Notes under the pieces: generated by a model
The model's database searches: none
Told to the model about the DNA's origin: nothing
Seen by the model: the letters and a program-made list of their open reading frames with translations, nothing else
NCBI GenBank assembly: GCA_029237695.1
Contig: CM055280.1
Location: 36,540,508 to 36,604,507 of the forward strand
Length of the DNA stretch: 64,000 nucleotides
Reading direction: 5' to 3'
Origin: Conchocele bisecta
Lineage: Eukaryota > Mollusca > Bivalvia > Lucinida > Thyasiridae
Shown here: piece after piece, positions 42,286-53,188 of the stretch
Layout of the letters: every line of letters starts with the position of its first letter
Position numbering within the stretch: position 1 is the first letter of the stretch
Translations under genes and position numbers: made by a program

Positions 42286-45120
42286 TTCGCACAGTGGCCT
42301 CCCGATGTTGTCCACTTCTCGATTTCCAAAAAACTGCAAAAGTAGCCGAAACCTTGGTAGCCTCGACCAAATCTCCGCTTTCTATATGGTAGCCGAAACC
42401 GCTGCAAATCGACTTACTATTTCGTTGGGTAACTGAAATAGGGTAGCCGAAACCGTCCGCTGCAAATCGGGGACACATTTTAATACTATAGTATGACCTT
42501 TTGTTTTACTGTGGGTTGTATTTATTTCGCTTTAAATTAACAGGAAATTTTACTATTTTTGGTACCTATGGGGCTACCCACTGCTTTCAATTCTTCCCCC
42601 ACACTTCGCGGTAACGAACTGACTCCCTATATATTACTAAGGCCATTCTAAAATGATAAATCTACTTAATTAGTCATCGGGAAGAGAACATATGGCAATA
42701 TAATTAATTATTTAATTATATTGTATTGGTATTCAACTTTATACGTGTGGCCAACAGTACAAAGGACATAAATATATTAACCAAAAGTTGTTTTGTGCCA
42801 GGTATAACTATTTGGCGGCCATCTTGGATTTATGCATTTTGCACATGTTATGGTGGCTAGATTTTTTGGAGCCGTTTATTTTTCAATTCCATATGGTCAT
42901 TGCTACTTACCATATAAAAAGAACACTTTTGTCCGGCGTGTATGATAACCATCTTTTATCTGTTAAGGGACCCTACTATTACGTCTGTTGGTAAACACTC
43001 CATATCTTATGCAGTTTTTGACATCTTTTAACATGTTTAATGAAATAAAAATAAAAATGACTGGACAAGCATTTGATGGTTCCATTCCGGAGAATGTGAA
43101 ATATGAATACAGCCATTTAAAAACAATGGACAATTTTCGAAATTTAAATTAATGTATTCATTAATTAAAATGTCAAATGTCGTAACCAAAAGGGAGCACT
43201 TTTCAGATATAAAATATAAGAAGTTCGTAAGTGCAAACTTGAAATCCACAATAACATTTGTTTTGACAGACGATTTTGGAAAATATTTCGTGGATGTGCT
43301 GTATTTAATGACATGAACCACCCATGGATACACAATGGTAGCATTAGAGAAACACGTAGATGTGGGAAGCAAATTCATAGAAATCTTCGTACGAACATTT
43401 TTACCGTACGAAATTCAGTGAAACTGGCCCCTAGCCTGCGTGGCAAGCAGCAAGACTGGCCATCAGATATAGGTTATTGCAGGTGCATTGCAGACTGCAA
43501 ACACAGCTTGCCAATGCAGGGGAGATAACCACAGCAGGTGAAGTGTGCTACTCTTGCAGGAGTTACTGCGCATGCATCAGATGCTGTGCCCGGCATAAAC
43601 CAGATTGTTGTGCAGGTGTGCATTCTGATCTGGGTCTACACTGTTCGACACAGACATTTCCACACTATTGGGTACACACAGCATTATGGCACTTGCAAAG
43701 AGGTGCTGGAGATCTCAAATGATGATTTGACCCAAGTAGATAGCTTGCTAAAATGTTACGAAAATGTGATCAAGATATGTTGTATGCATGACTACGTGTA
43801 ATCTATGCCTGTCTCATTCGCTCAGCTATGTCGTTTATTTGTATCATTGTCTCGACATTATTTGCGTCGGCAATTGAAATCAGCAGTTCCTATATTTAGT
43901 AGTCTCCCTCCGGCACTGAAAGGAGTCACACATTTGTTTGACTGACTGGTAAAGTAGCACTGACTTCCTATAAACGCGCTAGTTTTCCCTCGTATTCCTT
44001 CTTAAATAGACCCCATTTGTTTTTCATTGGTGAGTCTGACCGCTGTGCCAGACATGACGTCATAAATGATGACGTCATTATGACGTCATATAATGTATCG
44101 ACGCCATGAACGCTACGTTAATGCGAATAACGTTAATGAATGCAAGTGCCAACTTTTATTCAAGTTGGATGAGTTGTTTGAAAGATAATGGTCAAGTGAC
44201 TCTAGTTATTAATCAACCCTCGTACATAAACATAAACGCATATATATACACACAGTAAGTGGAAGAAATCAACATTATTCGTGAAGTAATAAGTAGAAAA
44301 ATATTATAATCGACTAGCATTCGCGTAGACAGAATGTACTAGAGTACATGTAGTGTAAATAGTCGCGTCACAATCAAAATATATCACCCATGCTACTAAT
44401 CAAGACAATGAAATATAAAGTCATTTCACAAACGTTTTAAGTACGTTTTGGGTTTGTATTTTGGCTATGACGTATTTTAATGTACATGTATTATGACTAT
44501 AGTGATGTAAATTCTGTGCTGTATTATCTATCGTGGAGTTTCATATTCAGAAGCACGAACTTTGTTTTTAATTCTTTCATATTATGTGTTGGACTTTTAG
44601 AACATTTATTTTTATAATATTTATTTGTCTTCTCGGTCAGAAACAATTTGTAATGGCCCTCATTTGAATGGTCATTTATTGGAGTGGTCAATACGGGTAT
44701 GGTGTATCACATAGTTTGCGTGTATGTGTTGTTGTTCATGATAACACGTGGAAAATGTGAGAGTTCTGATATGTTGACGGTTCGCTGGCATTCGAGCTTT
44801 CGTGTTCAATCAGTGTGGTCGTCCTTTTGTACAGTGTTATCCCACCCACCGTATTCCCGGAATGATTGATACTTCCCATTAGGTTAAAGCATGTGAACAA
44901 TTGAATTTGAGTTTAAAGTTAGTTTTCATGTATTTATTTTGAAATATTAATGTATCTAGTTCATTTCTAAGTTTGCATATAGCTTAAGTATTATGATATT
45001 AAAGCAACGTGTAAGGTGTAATAAAATAACGTAGACAGACATTATGTATATACTTATATATATTACAAATAGTCTATGCTTTTTTCGAGAAAATTGGCAC
45101 ATTACAATTGAGACAATGAA
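42189..45120 (+). repeat. 3 kb segmental duplication, copy A
   Basis: It runs from TAGAACTGCCACCGGACATACC to GAGACAATGAA and is almost identical to 45242-48162. Content: the end of the HTH gene, the right terminal repeat, then about 2.5 kb of flank with no supported gene. The flank includes three TGACGTCA sites at 44053-44090. Confidence 0.95.
42350..42638 (-). repeat. Right terminal inverted repeat
   Basis: Reverse complement of 36450-36745, ending CTGACTCCCTATATATTACT, followed by the AAGGC duplication at 42639-42643. Confidence 0.85.
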
Positions 45121-45241
45121 AATAACCCTCCTAGTGAACCCGCACACCCTCCCTCTGGAGGGCGCGACCCTTTCTACATGGAGTAGCTCTTTGGAAAGAA
45201 AATATCCGAACCCTCCCCTATTAGGAACTTCGATTGGTAGC
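45121..45241. other. 121-bp spacer between duplication copies
   Basis: It begins AATAACCCTCCTAGTGAACCC and ends GATTGGTAGC, is GC-richer than the flanks, and is open in one plus frame. It is not found elsewhere in the window and is of unknown origin. Confidence 0.5.
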
Positions 45242-48162
45242 TAGAACTGCCACCGGACATACCACAAACCATCTGGATTTCTTCTTGTTGGGTGTAGTGC
45301 GAGGCTCCCCCCATTCTACACCGAAGCGGATTCTGTAGTTCGCACAGTGGCCTCCCGATGTTGTCCACTTCTCGATTTCCAAAAAACTGCAAAAGTAGCC
45401 GAAACCTTGGTAGCCTCGACCAAATCTCCGCTTTCTATATGGTAGCCGAAACCGCTGCAAATCGACTTACTATTTCGTTGGGTAACTGAAATAGGGTAGC
45501 CGAAACCGCTGCAAATCGGGGACACATTTTAATACTATAGTATGACCTTTTGTTTTACTGTGGGTTGTATTTATTTCGCTTTAAATTAACAGGAAATTTT
45601 ATTTTCTATTTTTGGTACCTATGGGGCTACCCACTGCTTTCAATTCTTCCCCCACACTTCGCGGTAACGAACTGACTCCCTATATATTACTAAGGCCATT
45701 CTAAAATGATAAATCTACTTAATTAGTCATCGGGAAGAGAACATATGGCAATATAATTAATTATTTAATTATATTGTATTGGTATTCAACTTTATACGTG
45801 TGGCCAACAGTACAAAGGACATAAATATATTAACCAAAAGTTGTTTTGTGCCAGGATATAACTATTTGGCGGCCATCTTGGATTTATGCATTTTGCACAT
45901 GTTATGGTGGCTAGATTTTTTGGAGCCGGTTATTTTTCAATTCCATATGGTCATTGCTACTTACCATATAAAAAGAACACTTTTGTCCGGCGTGTATAGA
46001 TAACCCATCTTTTATCTGTTAAGGGACCCTACTATTACGTCTGTTGGTAAACACTCCATATCTTATGCAGTTTTTGACATCTTTTAACATGTTTAATGAA
46101 ATAAAAATGACTGGACAAGCATTTGATGGTTCCATTCCGGAGAATGTGAAATATGAATACAGCCATTTAAAAACAATGGACAATTTTCGAAATTTAAATT
46201 AATGTATTCATTAATTAAAATGTCAAATGTCGTAACCAAAAGGGAGCACTTTTCAGATATAAAATATAAGAAGTTCGTAAGTGCAAACTTGAAATCCACA
46301 ATAACATTTGTTTTGACAGACGATTTTGGAAAATATTTCGTGGATGTGCTGTATTTAATGACATGAACCACCCATGGATACACAATGGTAGCATTAGAGA
46401 AACACGTAGATGTGGGAAGCAAATTCATAGAAATCTTCGTACGAACATATTTTTACCGTACGAAATTCAGTGAAACTGGCCCTAGCCTGCGTGCAAGCAG
46501 CAAGACTGGCCATCAGATATAGGTTATTGCAGGTGCATTGCAGACTGCAAACACAGCTTGCCAATGCAGGGGAGATAACCACAGCAGGTGAAGTGTGCTA
46601 CTCTTGCAGGAGTTACTGCGCATGCATCAGATGCTGTGCCGGCATAAACCAGATTGTTGTGCAGGTGTGCATTCTGATCTGGGTCTACACTGTTCGACAC
46701 AGACATTTCCACACTATTGGGTACACACAGCATTATGGCACTTGCAAAGAGGTGCTGGAGATCTCAAATGATGATTTGACCCAAGTAGATAGCTTGCTAA
46801 ATGTTACGAAAATGTGATCAAGATATGTTGTATGCATGACTACGTGTAATCTATGCCTGTCTCATTCGCTCAGCTATGTCGTTTATTTGTATCATTGTCT
46901 CGACATTATTTGCGTCGGCAATTGAAATCAGAGTTCCTTATATTTAGTAGTCTCCCATCCGGCACTGAAAGGAGTCACACATTTGTTTGACTGACTGGTA
47001 AAGTAGCACTGACTTCCTATAAACGCGCTAGTTTTCCCTCGTATCCTTCTTAAATAGACCCCATTTGTTTTTCATTGGTGAGTCTGACCGCTGTGCCAGA
47101 CATGACGTCATAAATGATGACGTCATTATGACGTCATATAATGTATCGACGCCATGAACGCTACGTTAATGCGAATAACGTTAATGAATGCAAGTGCAAA
47201 CTTTTATTCAAGTTGGATGAGTTATTTGAAGATAATGGTCAAGTGACTCTAGTTATTAATCAACCCTCGTACATAAACATAAACGCATATATATACACAC
47301 AGTAAGTGGAAGAAATCACATTATTCGTGAAGTAATAAGTAGAAAAATATTATAATCGACTAGCATTCGCGTAGACAGAATGTACTAGAGTACATGTAGT
47401 TTAAATAGTCGCGTCACAATCAAAATATATCACCCATGCTACTAATCAAGACAATGAAATATAAAGTCATTTCACAAACGTTTTAAGTACGTTTTGGGTT
47501 TGTATTTTGGCTATGACGTATTTTAATGTACATGTATTATGACTATAGTGATGTAATCTGTGCTGTATTATCTATCGTGGAGTTTCATATTCAGAAGCAC
47601 GAACTTTGTTTTTAATTCTTTCATATTATGTGTTGGACTTTTAGAACATTTATTTTTATAATATTTATTTGTCTTCTCGGTCAGAAACAATTTGTAATGG
47701 CCCTCATTTGAATGGTCATTTATTGGAGTGGTCAATACGGGTATGGTGTATCACATAGTTTGCGTGTATGTGTTGTTGTTCATGATAACACGTGGAAAAT
47801 GTGAGAGTTCTGATATGTTGACGGTTCGCTGGCATTCGAGCTTTCGTGTTCAATCAGTGTGGTCGTCCTTTTGTACAGTGTTATCCACCCACCGTATTCC
47901 GGAATGATTGATACTTCCCATTAGGTTAAAGCATGTGAACAATTGAATTTGAGTTTAAAGTTAGTTTTCATGTATTTATTTTGAAATATTAATGTATCTA
48001 GTTCATTTCTAAGTTTGCATATAGCTTAAGTATTATGATATTAAAGCAACGTGTAAGGTGTAATAAAATAACGTAGACAGACATTATGTATATACTTATA
48101 TATATTACAAATAGTCTATGCTTTTTTCGAGAAAATTGGCACATTGCAATTGAGACAGTGAA
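45242..48162 (+). repeat. 3 kb segmental duplication, copy B
   Basis: It starts inside the HTH gene, so it has a right terminal repeat (ending 45691, followed by AAGGC) without the rest of the element. Differences from copy A are mostly one-base indels in short homopolymers and a few substitutions. Confidence 0.95.
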
Positions 48163-48690
48163 TATGGGATCAAATACAAATTGTATTTGCAGTTTGATGT
48201 TTGTTTGGCTTAGATGACGTCGATATCATCGAATCGTTCCAGGCCGGGTTATCGTATCGAGCGGAATGATGCCAGCCAAGAATTGTTGTGTTTGATGACG
48301 ATGTGACCACACTGACCAAATACACGAACTATCTATGCCAGTTGTCGTTTCTTGTTGTTATATTGTGCTATGTTTTATTATGCTAGTGATGGAACATAAG
48401 GTGTTACCATTTTTTTCTGTTAGAAGAGAATATAAATATTGTATTTGCGGCTGAGTTTACGAAAGAGCAAATAAGGGAATTATAATAATATGGCTTCACA
48501 AATGATTTCCGTGCATGCTTTATTTATTTACAACATAGCAAATAATGGAATTCATCACCCATCTCCTGATTAGACACTATGCATTTTCGTTTATCTCCTT
48601 CTACTCAATTACATCGTCCCTGTTCAATTGGTAGCCTGTGGTTTCGTTTGCGAAATAATAAAATTGGTTTGTATTTCTTTTCGGTCAATT
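48163..48690. other. Unannotated
   Basis: No coding or repeat structure is recognised. Confidence 0.3.
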
Positions 48691-49165
48691 TTGTTAGATG
48701 ATGTTCGACACTAATGTCGTATTTAAACAGTTTATATGTATGGTCTCCTTGGATGGCAGTTCTCCAGTTTGATAAGTCAATGTCTTTTAAATTTTTGTTA
48801 TTGCTGCAAATTAGCCATTTAGAGTTTGGAAAATTTTGTGATGTTCAAAAACCATTAAAGCCGCAATCTGTGAGAATTTGTCTTATGGAACTCATCCATT
48901 GAAATTCAACACTCCCACAGTTGTGTCAGCTAAGCAAAATAAAAGATATATTAGCTGACAATTTATTATTATCAGCGGACGTTAGTTTTGTCCAAAAAGT
49001 AATCATTGACTGGAAATACTCCTAGTTGTCCATAAATCATTTCATTTGGTGTGGAACGCTTTAAATTTAGTGCGTATTTATAAATTGTTAATTGAAACCG
49101 TTCAATTATCTTATTATTACCAAATTCCCATATATGAGAACCATATCACATGATAGGTTTGATAT
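48691..49165 (-). pseudogene. LINE reverse transcriptase C-terminal fragment
   Basis: The minus frame includes LNLKRSTPNEMIYGQLGVFPV (about 49085-49023, fewer than 20 residues shared in any one motif). This is typical of the region after the RT domain in CR1/Jockey-like LINEs of invertebrates. Stops interrupt it. It is adjacent to the SINE insertion at 49180; the matching left edge continues past the SINE only briefly. Confidence 0.6.
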
Positions 49166-49179
49166 TCCTTTCAAAATGA
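49166..49179. repeat. SINE target-site duplication, left
   Basis: TCCTTTCAAAATGA, repeated exactly at 49653-49666. Confidence 0.9.
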
Positions 49180-49652
49180 GTGAGTGAGTGAGTGAATAGG
49201 GTTTAACGTCCGCTTTTCTGACATAGAGGTACAAGCCTCAGGGAGTCTACACGCAGACGGGTCAACGGGGTCGAGTCCCATATCCACCTGTCCAAGGGGG
49301 GTAAATCCCAACTTCAGAACTCAATATTTACAATCAAAATATATATTCAGTCCTGAAATTAGAACAACCTGATCTGGTGCCAGGCCCTCGCCACACCAGC
49401 ATCATTTATCCCATCCTCTAAAAGTAATAGGATTAGCACTAATCTTACTTTTATATATGGGACATAGCCCGACTCAACTCTCACATACAAGAAAGCCAAA
49501 AATGTACATGAGTGCCAAATCGGTTATAGTGGGTTCCGGAAAGTATGAACCCAATCGTTAAGCCAGTTTAGTCGCCTTTTACGACAAGCAATGGCTACTG
49601 CAGCACTATTCTCAGGATCAGTTGATCCCGCCCCGGTGCCTGCACGGGGCTA
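49180..49652 (+). mobile_element. SINE with perfect 14-bp target duplication
   Basis: It starts GTGAGTGAGTGAGTGAATAGGGTTTAACGTC and ends with GTTTAGTCGCCTTTTACGACAAGCAATGG and GGTGCCTGCACGGGGCTA. Both phrases are, to my recollection, hallmarks of abundant mollusc SINEs. The perfect duplication implies fairly recent insertion into the LINE fragment. It shares its middle with 33894-34338. Confidence 0.85.
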
Positions 49653-49666
49653 TCCTTTCAAAATGA

Positions 49667-50367
49667 ACAATCTGTATGTATATTGGTAAAGGTAAGTTCC
49701 TAATCGTCGATAGTAAGTTATACACTCAACACACGCCAAAATCAAACCACATACACTAAATGACACTAACCACTCGGCCACTCAATAAACGCTAAATTCA
49801 AACCGGCCGCTTGGCCACGCCACACTAATTTAAGGACCCGTTCTATACCTGACCATCCTTTTATTCGAAGATAATTGCTTTGTACATGTGATGGAATATA
49901 TGTATAACATATATGTGAACACTGCCTCGTTACTGTGTCCTATTCAGCACATTGAGTGGCGAACTCGGCCATCTTTGTGTGTCAATACATCAGCCACTTT
50001 CACCTCTTCTGGCGTTTGGCACAAAACGCAAAATGTGAAGTAGAACATATGATATAGTGTAGTTAATCACATGTAAAAAAGCCAGGAAAACGGACTCATA
50101 TCAATTATATTACACCAAACAGTAAAATATGTCAGTTTTCTGGATAGGTTTCGGAGATGGCAAAACAGTGTTCCATATAGTATACAATAACAAGACAATA
50201 TTCACATATGTTATATCCATATATCACATCACTCTTATGAAGCAATTATTATGGAAGACAAGTGTATCTATATATGACCTAGTACCTTAAAACTAGCCAC
50301 TCGGCCGCTCAACAAACGTCAAAATCAAATTAGCTGCTCGGCCACGCAGCAAAAGTGTAAATCAGAC
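49667..50367. other. Unannotated with scattered satellite words
   Basis: CAACACACGCCAAAATCAAAC and CACTCGGCCACTCAA words at 49735-49825 and 50290-50340 are degenerate members of the 33-bp satellite below. No gene is visible. Confidence 0.4.
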
Positions 50368-50635
50368 TGGCTGCTCGGCCACGTAATACACACATCATAC
50401 CGGCCTCTCGGCCACGTAATACACACATCATACCGGCCTCTCGGCCACGTAATACACACATCATACCGGCCTCTCGGCCACGTAATACACACATCATACC
50501 GGCCTCTCGGCCACGTAATACACACATCATACCGGCCTCTCGGCCAGGCAACACACGCCAAATGAAACCAGCCACTCGGCAACTCAACACACGCCAAAAT
50601 CAACTGGCCGCTCGGCCACGCCACCACAGGTCAAA
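50368..50635. repeat. 33-bp satellite array
   Basis: CGGCCTCTCGGCCACGTAAT followed by ACACACATCATAC is repeated five times almost perfectly (50400-50547), with diverged units on both sides. Open minus frames across it are artefacts of the period being a multiple of three. Related degenerate arrays are at 49735-49825 and 59040-59340. Confidence 0.9.
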
Positions 50636-50709
50636 TGACACTAGCTTATTTCTATATTCACTTCAATTTCAGGCTATACACATTGTAAACGACAAAGTCA
50701 GTGACCTAT

Positions 50710-51266
50710 AACGAAATGTCAGTGTAAACACACGTGGCCTAACCAGGACGATAGACCATGTGAAGGTGCTTGAATATAAATCAATTGATTTAGAGGCTAG
50801 AAGCCGGAGGAACAATCTACTGTTTCGGGGCTTACCAGAGGTAGTACACGAGAACAGTACATCAGTTATTCGTGAGTTTCTGTCCACCGAGTTGCAGCTA
50901 CCCGCCACTGATATATTCATTCAAATGGCACATCGCCTTGGCCGCATGCAGTACAACAGTGGTGTGCGTGGCTTCATGCCCCGACATGGACCGATCATCG
51001 TAGCTTTTCGCAATTACGAGGATGTCGAATTGATTCTATCAAAGGCAAATCGCTTATCTGGAACAGCATTCGGTATCAGCAGGGACTACCCCCCATAAAT
51101 TGTACACGCCCGTAAAGACTTGTACCCGAAGGTCAAGCGTTACCGATCTGAGAAACCGAACGCAAATATCATTATGCAATTCCCAGCCCGCCTACTCATT
51201 GATAAAACTGTTATTGTTGACAAGTTCCCGGATTGGTCGGAGGAAATGAGTCGTAGCCGTACGTGA
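50710..51266 (+). pseudogene. LINE ORF1 (L1-type RNA-binding protein) remnant, one nonsense codon
   Basis: The plus frame without an ATG holds DLEARSRRNNLLFRGLPE, then AHRLGR, GPIIVAFRNY and GTAFGISRDYP up to a TAA at 51096-51098. The same frame continues with HARKDLYPKVKRYRSEKPNA and DKFPDWSEEM to TGA 51264-51266. This is the RRM-like plus C-terminal domain order of L1-type ORF1 proteins, which coat LINE RNA. The upstream coiled coil is mostly missing. The stop is directly followed by a LINE 3' tail of a different reading (51267-51365). Confidence 0.75.
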
Positions 51267-51365
51267 CAGACCCAACATATTGAAATTTCAAAATTGAATA
51301 CAATCCGAGAATAAAATTGTAAAACTAATATCAGTGATTTTGTTAATATCATCATGATCATAATG
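51267..51365 (+). mobile_element. LINE 3' tail joined to ORF1
   Basis: CAGACCCAACATATTGAAATTTCAAAATTGAATACAAT matches CAGACCCAACATACTGAAATTTAAAAATTTAATGCAAT at 53120-53157, where it encodes the end of LINE ORF2, and continues in parallel into TAATTTTG-type sequence. Confidence 0.6.
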
Positions 51366-52610
51366 GACACATTTCAGTAATGATATTATTCTCCATACTA
51401 CGTCCTGATACCCTTTATTAGCTACCATTAAGTATATGTGTGCACGTATATGTCCCGTAAGTCACGTATTGTTTGTTGTTGTGTAAGTGTGGGTGTGTAA
51501 TTGGCACGGAATGTATTATTAATCTTTAATTAACCCCAACAAATCAACAAACCATTTTGCTATAATTTCCAAACGGTGTAAACTCTGATGAGCCAGCTTG
51601 CAACGAGCCGTCTCATTGGAAGATGCAGCAATATGGATTAGTCTCATATTCAACATGGAATAGGCCATGTTGGTTACTAGTATCCAGGGGTGAAAGTGCA
51701 ACAAGAATTATTTGTGGATTATGTTAATATTTACCATAATTTACCATAAACTTTAGATTGATTTTGCGTATGACCCTATGGCTTGTACTTAGAATGGTAA
51801 CGTAAATCTGTAAAATATTACTGCAGGTGTTGCAGATTTTCCGTTTGGATCCACATCATTTTCATACACTGTTATTATGTTAGGCTGTGGCTGAATAAAA
51901 TGGTATCAGGGGTTATGTATCCAGTGTAGCCACATATCAGCCTGCGCATCCGTGATATCTGATCAGGGTATACATTGTTCGCCATTATGTAAATGAAACA
52001 TCCATTATCCGTTTGGCAGCTATAATATATCATTATTAAGTCACAGGAACGGACTACATGGGCTAGCAGAATTTAATTCTAAATTGATTATTAACCCCAT
52101 GGACCCCTTTTCTCCAATCACGGCCACATATACATATGCACACGCGTACATTCAGGTATATATGTTTATACCAATTACAGGAAATATATTTTAAAATGTT
52201 TGGTGATCTGTAGTTGAAAACCCCTCATTTTAGCAATAATTGAATGGGATAGCACAATCATTGTGTGTTACTGAAGGCAGCTTCATTGTTTACCTCCTGT
52301 GGGGTAGGTATCGAATTTGCCCTTAGTCCACCTATCAATTATGATTCATTGTAAATGGAAACTAATACTAGTTTTCCGCGATGCGCTCAAGCATAGCGGC
52401 AAACTGTTGTCTTCAATCCACGGAAGTGTAGCACGTGCAGCGAGCAGGACTGGATGTTATCACGTGGTGTGCGGGCTGTAAGGCGTGTATCGTCATTCGC
52501 AACCAGCAGATATAATTATGTGTTTGTGTTTCATGTCGGGCCAATTGGAGTATAGTTAAGACTGTTTATTATTGGTAGATACCCAATTGAAATTGAAATT
52601 AAATCACGTA
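51366..52610. other. Unannotated with repeat fragments
   Basis: A family B-like hairpin CTGATGAGCCAGCTTGCAACGAGCCGTCTCATT lies at 51582-51614, and CAGCCTGCGCATCCGTGATATCTGATCAGGG at 51939-51969 resembles 13488-13518. No supported gene. Confidence 0.4.
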
Positions 52611-53188
52611 TGATAAACTACTGGATATCATTGAAAATGCGAAAGCAATCAAAACTTAGCTACTTGGCTTATGAAGCAATGATAAACGATCATCATGATA
52701 CAAGTGCTTATCTTATATTCAGAATATTCTGGACAGTGTAGGTAGAACCGATCTAATGTTAAATCCAGATATTCAATACCCACGGGCCACAAAACAAGCA
52801 ATAAAAAGAACCCTTAAATATCAATACTTACACAAATGGACAGAGTTACTTCAGATATCATCTAAAGTTAAAACATACAGTTTATTTAAAATAGTATCTC
52901 ATAAATGTACCTACTTCCCAACATTTGGCATTGATAAAATTCCGAACAAGCAACCATAAATTACCTATAGAAGTAGGGGGTTGGAACTATATTGATATTG
53001 CGGATAGAAAATGCACCTTATGTAACTCAAATGAAACAGGTGATGAATTTCACCACCTTTTCAATTGCTCTGTTTTTAAGGATCAAAGAAAAAAACATAT
53101 TGATAAGAAATATTATATCAGACCCAACATACTGAAATTTAAAAATTTAATGCAATGTAAAAATAAGTGTAATATCAAACCTAAGTAA
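52611..53188 (+). pseudogene. LINE ORF2 C-terminal fragment with zinc-knuckle-like end
   Basis: Plus-strand pieces in three frames. MINYWISLKMRKQSKLSYLA (52611-52670) is followed by a stop, then 52756-52959, then from about 52930 FRTSNHKLPIEVGGWNYIDI and CTLCNSNETGDEFHHLFNC ending at 53186-53188. The CxxC...H...C group at the C-terminus is typical of CR1/Jockey-like LINEs of invertebrates. EN and RT domains are absent, as expected for a 5'-truncated insertion. Confidence 0.75.

Larger units (their letters stand above)
36450..42638 (+). mobile_element. Polymerase-encoding TIR element (Polinton-related), 6189 bp
   Basis: It is bounded by inverted repeats of about 290 bp (36450-36745 and 42350-42638) that begin AGTAGTATATAGGGAGTCAG and AGTAATATATAGGGAGTCAG, with a 5-bp target duplication AAGGC. 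It carries a protein-primed-type PolB gene and short ORFs. I see no integrase DDE motifs, FtsK-type ATPase, protease or capsid gene. It is either an internally deleted Polinton or a distinct small self-replicating family. As I recall, Polintons also start 5'-AG and make 5-6 bp duplications. Confidence 0.8.

Noticed and set aside
1361..42407. CRISPR array or bacterial operon structure
   Set aside because: Tandem repeats here have no unique spacers of constant length, and gene content and base composition are eukaryotic and viral-element-like.
41763..42407. 214-codon minus frame over the HTH gene
   Set aside because: Antisense shadow of 41770-42285; the plus frame has the coherent HTH and coiled-coil pattern.
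43037..43378. 113-codon minus frame, also at 46093-46428
   Set aside because: Its conservation between the two places is due to the near-identical duplication, not selection; no family is recognised.
50325..50627. 100-codon Trp/Arg repeat protein on the minus strand
   Set aside because: It exists only because the 33-bp satellite period is a multiple of three.
52411..52510. Cys-containing frame hinting at a PHD-type finger
   Set aside because: Only two or three cysteines in one frame with a stop in the other; not enough to call.
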